This document shows, one piece after another, positions 20,959 through 31,400 of a stretch of DNA of 64,000 bases. A program made the translations under genes and the position numbers. The notes under the pieces were generated by a model. It was given only the letters and a program-made list of their open reading frames with translations, was not told the origin of the DNA and made no database searches. Source of the DNA: Wolfiporia cocos (taxonomy: Eukaryota > Basidiomycota > Agaricomycetes > Polyporales > Phaeolaceae); the NCBI GenBank assembly GCA_029448655.1, contig JACCLO010000020.1, positions 1 to 64,000 on the forward strand, read 5' to 3'. How positions within the stretch are numbered: the first letter of the stretch is position 1; every line of letters starts with the position of its first letter.

Positions 20959-22287
20959 TGTCACAGACTTACCTGTCTGTGCGACCCTGGCTACAGGGGA
21001 ACCCCCACATGCCTGCATAGAGTGAGCAGAAGGCAACGACGTACTCATAGGTCAGCCAAAGCGAACTCATAGGTCCACCCATAAGGTGCCCAGCCGCCGA
21101 GGCGAACTCATAGGTCCACCCTAGAGGTGCCCAGCCGCTAAGGCCTGTCACAGATTTGGGACATGCCACTATTTTTCCCGTATTCTTTTACCTATTTATC
21201 TGGTATTTCTACGACCTTGTAGACATTTACGTTGCTAAGCGCCCGTCTACACGTACACGCAACCAAACAACACGTACACAACGCGGTATACGTCCACTTG
21301 TCATAACAACACGTACATAACACGCTTGTACGCGTCAATGACTCAGCGGACTAACCTCCGGTGTCACGCACCTTACTCATATCCCGATACCGGGCTATGT
21401 CAGTACAATTGGATAAGCGGCCCATTCGTTATCACATGCCAATGACCTTACGATTACTCATATCCCGATACCGGAATATAAGAATCACATGCATGGCTTA
21501 CTAACGTAGTTACAGCCACTTCCACAACATGGACCTATGGTCCAAACAAACGCTCTTACTGGTGCGGCCATTACCGGTGCACATGGTCTATTGTAGTTTA
21601 CGACTTAGCTGTATTAGTTACGTCTGCGCACAGACCGTCTTCATGTTTGGTTCCCTTACTGGTAACCAAACAAAGCATGTATATAAGTAGGGCTATCACT
21701 GCGGATAAGCCTTAGATTTGTTCTCTGCATTCGCACAGTTACATACCATCTCTGCTTGCGCCCACTAGCCTCCTCACCAACCTTCTGCAACATCTTCAAG
21801 TCGCCTATAAGGTTATAGTGTGAGTCCCACAGTCTAGTCTGTGTCAAGGCCCCCAGACGTCGAGTCTCAACCCACAGACTAGCAGTCAAGATGAGGCCCC
21901 GGGCCAGCAGCAACGCAGACAGTGTGGTAAGAGAGGAGCTTGCGCTCAATGATGAGAATCCTAAAGATGGGGCTGTAAGGCCGCCATCTTGTCGTATATA
22001 TACATACATGAGTGTAGTAACTACGATTCCAGCCCTAAAGTAATGGCCTGTGCGCATTAACTACTGGGCACATGACAAGTAACGCTGTATGTGATAATGT
22101 GACCATGAGTGACAGTATGATGAGGCGCGCGCTACCCTACAGCGCTAACCGATCTGGTCAGGTGATCTATATACTCGAGAACTAACGTGAGACAAAGCGT
22201 TAGTGTAGCGGAGCGGCGTACGCCTAGCGCCGCCCATACAGCTAACGTGAGTGGAGTCAGGTACCCCCCCAGGGTATAACCGTGACA
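20959..22287 (-). repeat. Family-3 solo LTR in B pol, itself interrupted
   Basis: Plus strand TGTCACAGACTTACC...AACCGTGACA, with TSD TCTTG at 20954-20958 and 22288-22292, interrupting pol between dUTPase and RT. The minus-strand start TGTCACGGTTATACCCTGG matches the start of the LTR at 42028-42604. Without the nested LTR (21146-21846 plus TSD) it is about 623 bp. Minus-strand TATATATACG box near 21995. Confidence 0.94.
21146..21846 (+). repeat. Family-2 solo LTR nested in the family-3 LTR
   Basis: Runs TGTCACAGATTTGGGACATG...CAGTCTAGTCTGTGTCA, 701 bp, TSD AGGCC at 21141-21145 and 21847-21851. The inverted counterpart of 7831-8529, highly similar throughout. Plus-strand TATA box CATGTATATAAGTAGG near 21680; motif GGCCATTACCGG at 21566-21577 about 100 bp upstream. 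This is the third nesting level (B, family 3, family 2). Confidence 0.96.
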
Positions 22288-23333
22288 TCTTGGGATTTCG
22301 TTAATGCTTTCCTGACAGCATTAATGATCTGTATCTTCGTTCGGAATTTCCTTCGTGTCTCTCCCTTCTTCCCTATGATTTTAGGGCTATCCTTCGCGAA
22401 GCGTCGAATTGCTTCGTATTCCTCGGGAGTGTATAATCGTTGCGCTGTTTCTTCTGGTTGGTCTGTTGACCCGAACCCCTTTTCTCCCCTTTCTGTCTCG
22501 TCTAGGTTTTCGACTTCAACAATGTCGGGGGTTAGGTGTCGTTCGAATATTATCTGGGCTATCCACATGCCCGGGATAATTCTGTGTGCTTTATCCGAGT
22601 AGTTGAAGACGATGGCTCCTACGTCTCCTCGGTAGTCTGAGTCTATGACTCTGGCCTGTACTACCAGTCCATGTCGGAGTGTGTTGCCCGATCGCCCCGC
22701 CATCCTCCCGTATGATCCTTTCGGGATTTTCATTTTTACTCTGGTAGAGATGAGCTTCCATCCTCCTGCGGGGATTTCGGTTTCTTCCGCGGCATAGAGG
22801 TCATATCCTGCAGCTTCCTGGGTTCCTCGAGTTGGGATTTTTCCTTCGGGGGCGACTACCATCTCCACCGTGTCCATTCGGATAATGGTTTCAGGTTTCT
22901 TTTCCTCTGCTCCCAGCAAGGATCGTACGTCGACCGTTTGATCTTTCCAGTCAATCGCGGGATTTTCGTCTTTAAGCCATCCATACCCTAGAATCATATT
23001 TTCTGTGCCGATTGATCCTACTAGGAACCGGACTTTTCGTGTTTTGTGGGTCTTCGGATATCGTAGGAGTATGGTGGCTTCTCGATCTATTCGCCCATCT
23101 TTGTTTTCTGTTCCATCGACGTTTTTGACGATGATTGGGTTCTTCAAGAGTTGTGTGGGCACCTTGTATTTTTCTACCACTCTGCTGTGGATTAGGTTCG
23201 ACATTGCTCCTGAGTCGATTAATGCATTGCATTTCACGGGTTTTGCCAGCGCCATGATTACCGGGATGAAGAGGGATCGATTCTTCTCGAACGAGGTAAT
23301 TACATGTGCTGCTTTTTCGGAGGGCAAGACCAT
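22288..23333 (-). CDS. pol: Protease and dUTPase part of element B pol (open)
   Basis: The pol N-terminal segment, open for about 350 codons. Start ATG at 23331-23333 (other copies have ACG here, so it may be fortuitous). Protease: [20 protein letters not shown] with DSG catalytic triplet and the GYGWLK flap-distal region. dUTPase: all five trimeric dUTPase motifs in order, [41 protein letters not shown] (R to W in this copy) and [11 protein letters not shown] linker rich in K/R/E follows ([15 protein letters not shown]). dUTPase converts dUTP to dUMP and would limit uracil incorporation during reverse transcription (family knowledge). Cut off from RT by the solo LTR at 20959-22287. Confidence 0.92.
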
Positions 23334-23344
23334 GGGCTTCCCTC

Positions 23345-24930
23345 CTAGGCAAAATCCTGTTCTTCTACGAGCTGTGCCAGAAGCTCTGGGTTCTTGGCTT
23401 TCAGGGCCCTAATCGCTGTGACCGCTCTGTTCGCGGTGATGTATTCAGTCTCTTCCTCAGAGACTTCTTCGATGTGAGCTTCTTGCTCGGCTTCCTCTTC
23501 TTCGGTCTTCCGAGTAGTCCGCTTGGGGCGTGCTAACTTTCTCGGTTTCTTCGGGCAGTCTCGCGACATATGCCCCGGCTGATGGCAGGTAAAACATTTG
23601 CCCTTCTTGATGTGATCGTCCCTTTCCTGGGTGGTCATTCGATCTACATCCATCGCGTTCGGATCTTTCGGTGTGGTTGTCTGCAGAGCACTAGTGCGTC
23701 CGTTATTCTGGTTTGAGGCTTGCCAAGCCTTTTTCTTGACAAACGGTTTGTCACGTTTCAAGAATATCTTGTATGTGTTTTCGTAGTATGAGGCAGCGGA
23801 CTGCCATTCGTCAATGGTCGCTGGTAGCGGCCGAACACCGATGATGTATTGGGTCATGTGTTCTGGTAACCCTTTCTCGAATAGGGTTATAAGCAGCGCA
23901 TTTCCATCCGTGCTGTATCGGTCATACTGGGCTTTTCCAGCCAAGTTGTTGAATTCGGTGATGTAGTCATCGATGTCTTTTCGGTCCTGGGCTACATCCA
24001 GGATTTTCTTCCACGCCTTTTGTACCTCTTCGATGGCTCCGAAGGCTTTCTGGAAGTCTGCATCAAACTGTGCGAGACTAGGCGGGAAGAATCGTTTCGT
24101 CTGGGGGTTCGTGTAGACCCGGTGGTAATTTTGTTTCCATTGACCCGTTTTCCCCTTGTTCGAAATATAAGAGAGGATAAAGATCACTCTCTGAATGTCA
24201 TTCTGGAACAACGTTTTGTACATCGTAAACCAGGAATTGCACTGGTTTATGAAGTTCTGCATGTCAGATCGTTCCCCGTCAAATACGTCTGGGGGGTTGA
24301 TCTTTATCATCGGGGGTCGATAGTACGGGTTCGGCACCGGAGGTTGGGGCTGCGGCACATTCGGTGGTGGAGGCCCTCCTGGGGGTCCTCCTCCTCCCGG
24401 GTATCCTCCACCCGGGTTTCCTGGGTTTCCTCCGGGGTTCCCTGGGTTTCCGTCAGGGTTTCCTCCTCCGGGGTTTGCGGGGGTTCCTCCTCCGAGTCCT
24501 CCAGGAGGGGGGGCATTTCCTCCTCCGAGTCCGAAGTTTCCTCCCAGTCCTCCTCCGCTTGTATCTGCGGAGGTTCGTCCAAATAGGCCTGAAGGCCATG
24601 TTCCTGGGTTTGTTGTTCCCATTCCTCCGCTTGGGCTAATCCAAGACGGATTTCCTCCGCTACCCATGTGGGGGGTTTTCCAAAGAGGTTTGTTCCTCCA
24701 GCCATAGACCCAATCCCACTCTGCGCAAAAGCAGATATAAATCCTGGAGGGTCCTGTCCTCCGGTCTGGCTGTTATCTGTTCCTGTAAAGTTTCCAGGAT
24801 TTCTCCCATCATCTCCGATGCGCTCAATTCCTGCCATTCTTGTGGCGCCCGAAGGCTAATTCGTATTTCCATCGGCATCGGAGGTTCTGTTGATGGTTTC
24901 GGTTTCTTCTTAGGTCAGCGTTGTAGTTGA
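23345..24930 (-). pseudogene. gag: gag of element B, 5'-truncated
   Basis: Capsid and CCHC knuckle (CFTCHQPGHMSRDC) are open for 440 codons (23345-24667). Upstream, a short deletion near 24667-24690 shifts the frame relative to A and C. The gene stops at 24930, where a plus-strand LTR begins, so the first ~90 codons and leader are missing. The overprinted frame seen in A, C and E is broken by the same deletion. Confidence 0.9.
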
Positions 24931-25834
24931 TGTTACGGTCATTTTGATTTTTCGAATATCGACAGAACTCACCATCGGGCGAATACGATACAGGGACTTG
25001 TTGCACAACCAACCCCCCTGGCTACTCGTGACTCTACTGGGCGCATCCCCAGTTGTACTAGTCTATAGGGTGCATTTCATCTTCAGCAGATCCAACTCTG
25101 CCACCGTTTCATGTTCATCGTTTATTAGCTGATAGATGGCGTTCAACCGCCATCATTCCTATCTATCGTCTCAGATATATCACTACATACCTATCAAACG
25201 TTTGGTACTACACCGTGGATAGTATCGGTGACATCTGGGACAGGCTTGACCCCTAAGACCTAACGTAGTATATAAATTCCTGTACTTACTGTCAAGGCTC
25301 CTCAGCTCGACCTTGTTGTACAAACAAGAAGTCTTATACTCGTTCTCAAACGTAGGAAACTACGCTCAGTATTTCTCGCTCGAGCAACCGAACGACTAAG
25401 TCCTCAAAGTGCACATTGACTTCTCGGACTTAGGCGAGTCTTAAATTCTATCAGACTCGCACTTGAACCAATTATATCCTCTAACGCGTATTGGATATTA
25501 ACCGATCTCCTAAGGACTTCACTTAGGACACGAAGGCATCTAACGAGTATTTGCCTTGCATACGGCAACGTGCCTACGTGCAGAAGAACGATCTATATTC
25601 GCAACTCGAATATACGAACGGGTATTTGACCCGTAACAGAAGGTCGAGCTTATCACTCCCTCACCTACCACGGTGTAAGGGCATATGATATTTGGACCAG
25701 AATTCCCAGCACGACTGATTGAACTCTTGCCCGAGGACATTCAGGGAGTCTACAGACTCAACCAATACGAGTGGACTGACACCATTGGAGCCTTCCGTAA
25801 CCGCGGAGGAATTGTTGTCATTCCAAGAGAAAAT
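24931..25834 (+). mobile_element. gag: Fragment D: family-1 LTR plus leader and first ~49 gag codons
   Basis: A 708-bp plus-strand LTR (24931-25638, TGTTACGGTC...CCGTAACA) is followed by GAAGGTCGAGCT, the leader and gag from MIFGPEFPARLIELL (25685) to about residue 49. There it is cut directly by the next LTR (25835). It is the left-most unit of the plus-strand tandem block and has no 3' end of its own. Confidence 0.9.
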
Positions 25835-26542
25835 TGTTACGGTTATTTTGATTTTTCGAATATCGACAGAACTCACCACTGGGCAAATACGATACAGGGA
25901 CTTGTTGCGCAACCAACTCCCCTGGCTACTCGTGACTCTACTGGGCGCATCCCCAGTTGTACTAGTCTATAGGGCGCGTTTCACCTTTGGCAGATCCAAC
26001 TCTGCCACCATTTCATGTTCATCGTTTATTAGCTGATAGATGGCGTTCAACCGCCATCATTCTTATCTATCGTCTCAGGAAAATCACTACATACCTATCA
26101 AACGTTTGATACCATAGCGTAGATAGTATCAGTGACATCTGGGACGCACTTGACCCCTGAAACCCAACGTAGTATATAAACTAATGTACCTACTGTCGAG
26201 GCTCTTCAGCTCGACCTTGTTGTACAACCAAGAAGTCTTATACTCGTTCTCAAACGTAGGAAACTACGCTCAGTATTTCTCGCTCGAGCAACCGAACGAC
26301 TAAGTCCTCGAAGTGCACACTGACTTCTCGGACTTAGGCGAGTCTTATATTCTATTCGACTTGCACCTGAACGAATTATATCCTCTAACGCGTATTGGAT
26401 ATTAAACGACCTCCTAAGGACTTCACTTAGGACCCGAAGGCATCTAACGAGTATTTGCCTTGCATACGGCGACGTGCCTACGTGCAGAAGAACGATCTAT
26501 ATTCGCGATTCGAATATACGAACGGGTATTTGACCCGTAACA
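25835..26542 (+). repeat. 5' LTR of element C
   Basis: 708 bp. U3 is 25835-26207 and R-U5 26208-26542, by the predicted transcript start. It pairs with 33580-34287 through shared variants such as AGGAAAATCACTACATAC and GATACCATAGCG, which differ in the 41338-42628 LTR. Confidence 0.94.
26173..26218 (+). promoter_or_regulatory. Pol II core promoter and transcript start of element C
   Basis: TATATAAA at 26173-26180, then AGCTCGACCTT at 26208-26218, 35 nt after the T of the TATA box. The 11-mer is the exact complement of the primer site at 26544-26554, which fixes the likely first nucleotide of the RNA. Spacing and motif recur in the other family-1 LTRs and in family 4 (44059-44104). Confidence 0.8.
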
Positions 26543-26543
26543 G

Positions 26544-26554
26544 AAGGTCGAGCT
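26544..26554 (+). promoter_or_regulatory. Self-primer binding site of element C
   Basis: AAGGTCGAGCT one base after the 5' LTR, perfectly complementary over 11 nt to the predicted RNA 5' end (26208-26218). In Tf1, the first 11 nt of the transcript fold back on the primer site and are cleaved to prime minus-strand synthesis; the same is inferred here. Confidence 0.85.
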
Positions 26555-26588
26555 TATCACACCCTCACCTACCACGGTGTAAGGGCAC

Positions 26589-28436
26589 ATGATATTTGGA
26601 CCAGAATTCCCAGCACGACTGATTGAACTTTTGCCCGAGGAAATTCAGGGAGTCCACAGACTCAACCGATACGAGTGGACTGACATCATTGGAGCCTTCC
26701 GTAACCGCAGAGGAATTGTTGTCATTCCAAGAGAAGATAGGGCATCGAAGTGGGTAGAAGTATACCCCTCCGCAAGAACGACCACTTGGGAAATAACGCG
26801 TGAAGCGTTCGAACGATTCAGAGAAATCCCTCCGATGTCAACCGCGACGTTGACCGAAAACGAAACCGAAACCATCAACAGAACCTTCGATGCCGATGGA
26901 AATACGAATCAGCCTTCGGGCACCACAGGAATGGCAGGAATTGAGCGCATCGGAGATGATGGGAGAAATCCTGGAAACTTTACAGGAACAGATAACAGCC
27001 AGACCGGAGGACAGGACCCTCCAGGATTTATATCTGCTTTTGCGCAGAGTGGGATTGGGCCTATGGCTGGAGGAACAGACCTCTTTGGAAACCCCCCACA
27101 GAACGCACCCGGAATGGGTAGCGGAGGAAATCCGTCTTGGACTAGCCCAAGTGGAGGAATGGGAACGACAAACCCAGGAACATGGCCTTCAGGCCTATTT
27201 GGACGAACCTCCGCAGGTACAAGCGGAGGAGGACTGGGAGGAAACTTCAGACTCGGAGGAGGGAGTGCCCCCCCTCCTGGAGGACCCGGAGGAGGAACCC
27301 CCGCGAACCCCGGAGGAGGAAACCCTGGAGGGAACCCAGGGAACCCTGGAGGAAACCCAGGAAACCTGGGTGGAGGATACCCGGGAGGAGGAGGACCCCC
27401 AGGCGGGCCCCCACCACCGAATGCGCCGCAGCCCCAACCTCCGGCGCCGAACCCGTACTACCGACCCCCGATGATAAAGATCAACCCCCCAGACGTATTC
27501 GATGGGGAACGATCCGACATGCAGAACTTCATAAACCAGTGCAATTCCTGGTTTACGATGTACGAAACGTCATTCCAGAACGACGTTCAGAGAGTAATCT
27601 TTATCCTCTCTTATATTTCGAACAAGGGGAAAACGGGCCAATGGAAACAGAATTATCACCGGGTTTATACGAACCCCCAGACGAAACGATTCTTCCCGCC
27701 TAGTCTTGCACAGTTTGACGCAGACTTCCAGAAAGCCTTCGGAGCCATCGAAGAAGTACAGAAGGTGCGGAAGAAAATCCTGGACGTAACCCAGGACAGA
27801 AAGGACATCGATGATTATATCACCGAGTTCAACAACTTGGCCGGGAAGGCCCAGTACGATCGATACAGCGCGGACGGAAACGCGTTGCTCATAACCCTCT
27901 TCGAGAAAGGGTTATCCGAACATACGACCCGATATATCATCGGTGTTCGGCCGCTACCAGCGACCATTGATGAATGGCAGTCTGCTGCCTCGTACTATGA
28001 AAATACGTACAAGATATTCTTGAAACGGGATAAACCGTTTGTCAAGAAAAAGGCTTGGCAAGCCTCGAACCAGAATAATGGACGCACTAGTGCTCCACAG
28101 ACAATCGCACCAAAAGATCCGAATGCGATGGATGTAGATCAAATGACCACCCAGGAAAGGGACGATCACATCAAAAAGGGAAAATGTTTCACCTGCCACC
28201 AGCCAGGACATATGTCACGAGACTGTCCGAAGAGGCCGAGGAAGCCAGCCCGCCCTAGGCGGACTACTCGAAAAACTGAAGAAGAAGAAGCCGAGCAAGA
28301 AGCTCGCATTGAAGAAGTCTCTGAGGAAGAGACTGAATACATCACCGCTAACAGAGCGGTCACAGCAATTAGGGCTTTGAAAGCCAAGAACTCCGAGCTC
28401 CTAGCAAGGCTCGTAGAAGAACAGGATTTTGCCTAG
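26589..28436 (+). CDS. gag: gag of element C (intact, 615 codons)
   Basis: Starts 35 nt after the primer site with MIFGPEFPARLIELLPEE and ends at TAG. Domains: ordered N-terminus (1-100), Gly/Pro/Asn-rich linker with PGGNPG repeats (about 100-290), capsid from MIKINPPDVFDGERSD (about 294) to about 500, basic linker, CCHC knuckle CFTCHQPGHMSRDC (about 533-546), Arg/Lys patch, Glu-rich tail. It forms the particle and packages RNA (family knowledge). Pol follows in the -1 frame with no in-frame link. I see no canonical slippery heptamer at the end, so the way Gag-Pol is made is open. Confidence 0.94.
   Translation: MIFGPEFPARLIELLPEEIQGVHRLNRYEWTDIIGAFRNRRGIVVIPREDRASKWVEVYPSARTTTWEITREAFERFREIPPMSTATLTENETETINRTFDADGNTNQPSGTTGMAGIERIGDDGRNPGNFTGTDNSQTGGQDPPGFISAFAQSGIGPMAGGTDLFGNPPQNAPGMGSGGNPSWTSPSGGMGTTNPGTWPSGLFGRTSAGTSGGGLGGNFRLGGGSAPPPGGPGGGTPANPGGGNPGGNPGNPGGNPGNLGGGYPGGGGPPGGPPPPNAPQPQPPAPNPYYRPPMIKINPPDVFDGERSDMQNFINQCNSWFTMYETSFQNDVQRVIFILSYISNKGKTGQWKQNYHRVYTNPQTKRFFPPSLAQFDADFQKAFGAIEEVQKVRKKILDVTQDRKDIDDYITEFNNLAGKAQYDRYSADGNALLITLFEKGLSEHTTRYIIGVRPLPATIDEWQSAASYYENTYKIFLKRDKPFVKKKAWQASNQNNGRTSAPQTIAPKDPNAMDVDQMTTQERDDHIKKGKCFTCHQPGHMSRDCPKRPRKPARPRRTTRKTEEEEAEQEARIEEVSEEETEYITANRAVTAIRALKAKNSELLARLVEEQDFA
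26890..27474 (+). CDS. Possible overprinted ORF within gag of element C
   Basis: 194 open codons in the +1 frame of gag, start MPMEIRISLRAPQEW, end TDPR. The same start and end occur in A and E. The first third resembles a folded helical protein, the middle is acidic, the end Arg-rich. The Gly-rich region of Gag is exactly what it overlaps. Whether the acidic part is selected or just the shifted reading of GGA repeats cannot be decided by eye. Confidence 0.35.
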   Translation: MPMEIRISLRAPQEWQELSASEMMGEILETLQEQITARPEDRTLQDLYLLLRRVGLGLWLEEQTSLETPHRTHPEWVAEEIRLGLAQVEEWERQTQEHGLQAYLDEPPQVQAEEDWEETSDSEEGVPPLLEDPEEEPPRTPEEETLEGTQGTLEETQETWVEDTREEEDPQAGPHHRMRRSPNLRRRTRTTDPR

Positions 28437-31400
28437 AAGGGAAGCCCACGGTCTTACCCTCCGAAAAAGCAGCACATGTAATTACCTCGTTCGAGAAGAA
28501 TCGATCCCTCTTCATCCCGGTAATCATGACGCTGGCAAAACCCGTGAAGTGCAATGCACTAATCGACTCTGGAGCAATGTCGAACCTGATCCACAGCAGA
28601 GTGGTAGAAAAATACAAGGTGCCCACGCAACCCTTGAAGAACCCGATCATCGTCAAAAATGTTGACGGAACAGAAAACAAAGATGGGCGAATAGACCGAG
28701 AAGCTACCATACTACTACGGTATCCGAAGACCCAGAAAACGCGAAAAGTCCGATTCCTGGTAGGATCAATCGGAACAGAGAATATGATTTTAGGGTATGG
28801 ATGGCTAAAAGACAAAAACCCCACAATCGACTGGAAGGACCAAACAGTCGATGTACAATCGATACTGGGGGCAGAAGAAAAGGAACAGGAAGCCACGATC
28901 CGAATGGATACGGTGGAGATGGTAGTTGCCCCAGAAGGAAAAATTCCAACAAAGGGCACCCAAGAAGCTGCAGGGTAGGACCTTTACGCCGCGGAAGAAA
29001 CCGAGATTCCCGCCGGAGGATGGAAACTCGTCTCCACTGGAGTAAAAATGAAGATCCCGAAGGGATCGTATGGAAGGCTGGCCGGATGATCAGGCAACAC
29101 CCTCAGACACGGATTGGTAGTACAAGCCGGAATCATAGATTCGGACTACCGAGGAGACGTCGGAGCCATCGTCTTCAACCACTCAGACAAGGCGCATAGA
29201 ATTATCCCGGGCATGCGAATAGCCCAGATAATTTTCGAACGACACCTCACCCCCGACATCTTAGAGGTCAAAGATCTAGATGAAACAGAACAAGGGGAGA
29301 AAGGGTTCGGATCCACGGACCAGCCAGAAGAAACAGCGCAGCGGCTCTATACTCCCGAAGAGTACGAAGCGATCCGACGCTTTGCAAAAGATAACCCTAG
29401 GATCATAGGAAAGAAAGGGGAGACGCGAAAGAAGTTCCGAACAAAGATACAAATCATCAACGCTGTCAGGAAAGCGCTGACGAAATCCCAGGAATTTGCA
29501 CAAAAAACCCCCGAACCAGAACGAACGATTGAAGAGATGGTCCCGAAACACCTACTGGACTTCGCCAAGGTGTTCAGTAAGGAGTCCGCAGCAGCGTTCC
29601 CTCTGTCGAGACCATGGGACCACGCAATCGAATTAAAACCCGATTTCGTGCCAAAAGACTGCAAAGTCTATGCACTCTCACCTAAAGAGCAGCAGGCGCT
29701 GGACGAATTCCTAAAAGAAAACTTGGCCAAGGGATTCATAGTCCCTTCAAAATCCCCGATGGCGTCACCATTCTTTTTCGTCCCAAAGAAAGACAGCGGC
29801 CTACGACCCTGTCAAGATTATCGATATCTGAATGAAGGGACGATAAAGAACGTCTATCCCTTGCCACTGATCTCAGAGCTCCTGGAAAAGCTAAAAGGAG
29901 CAAAGATCTTCACGAAAATGGACCTTAGAGCGGGATACAACAACGTGCGAATCAAAAAAGGAGACGAATGGAAAGCGGCCTTCAAAACGAACCGAGGGCT
30001 GTACGAGCCCACGGTTATGTTTTTCGGATTGTGCAATGCACCCGGGACCTTTCAGGCAATGATGAACGAAATCCTGAAAGAAGAAATCCTCGAAGGATGG
30101 GTGCTTGTTTATATGGACGACATCCTCATTTTCTCAGAAAACGAGAAAATACACAAGGAACGGGAGCGGCGGATCCTTCAGAGATTGGTGGATAACCACC
30201 TCTTTGTGAAACCCGAGAAATGCGCCTTCGGTGTCGACAGAGTCGAATTTCTGGGACTAGTCATCACCCCAGGAAGTATCCAGATGGATCCAGCGAAACT
30301 CAATGGGATTAAGGAGTGGCCGACTCCCCGAAATCTCAAAGAAGTCAGATCCTTCCTAGGATTTGCGAACTTCTATCGGAAATTTATCGATCACTACTCT
30401 ACGCACGCCCGGCCCTTGGTAGACCTCACAAAAACAGTCACAGGGACAGGGTTCCAATGGACGGAGAAAGAACAGAAAGCATTCGAATTAGCATTCACGA
30501 CGGCGCCCGCGCTAGGAACACCAGATAAGGAGAAACCGTTCATCCTCGAAACAGATGCATCTCAGTTCGCCACAGGAGCAGTACTGAAACAGATAGATGA
30601 AACAGGGAGCGAACGGCCGGTGGGATACCTCTCACAAACCCTGACACCAACAGAACGGAACTACGAAATCTACGATCGCGAACTACTCGGGATAGTCCGA
30701 GCATTAGAAGAATGGCGACACCTATTGGAAGGAGCACCGCATCGGATCTTGATCCGAAGTGATCATCAGAACCTGACGTACTGGAGAAGCGCGCAGCGCC
30801 TAAATCGGCGACAAGCGAGATGGCATCTATTCCTTTCACAATTCGACCTGAAATTGCAGCACGTCCCCGGAAGGAAACTAGTCATGGCCGACACACTTTC
30901 CAGGTTGTACCACCTGGATGAAAGCAACGAAGACAACGAGGGAATCACCATGATTCCAGACGAACTCGTCGTCCACGCAATCCAGATCCCGATCATCGAT
31001 CGAATCAAGAACGCCAACGATCGAGATGAATCTGCGGAACAGGCGATCCGCGCTCTAGGGGGCACAAGCGAATTCCCCGCAAGAACCACCGCAGATCAAT
31101 GGCAACAAACGGATGGGATACTGCTCTACAGGGGCAGGATGTACGTGCCGAAGGATGAGGGCCTTCGACGGGACGTCATCTCAAAATACCACGACACGAT
31201 CCCGGCCGGACACCCTGGGATCTGGGGTACAACAGTACAGGTTACGACCCACTTCTGGTGGCCTGACATGAGAACAATGATAGCGGAATATGTCCGGGGC
31301 TGTGCAATCTGTCAACAGATGAAACCTGATAGGAATCCGCTGAAACCCCCCTTGCAACCAATACCGACACGAGAAGACGCCCTCCCCTTCTCACAGTGCT

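Noticed and set aside
27182..27703. Third, Arg-rich frame over the Gly-rich part of gag
   Set aside because: It is the remaining shifted reading of GGA/GGN repeats; its start lies mid-region and it lacks the protein-like N-terminus of the other alternative frame.
29276..29664. Antisense frames opposite pol (also opposite A, B and E pol)
   Set aside because: They are mirror readings of conserved pol codons and have no independent features.
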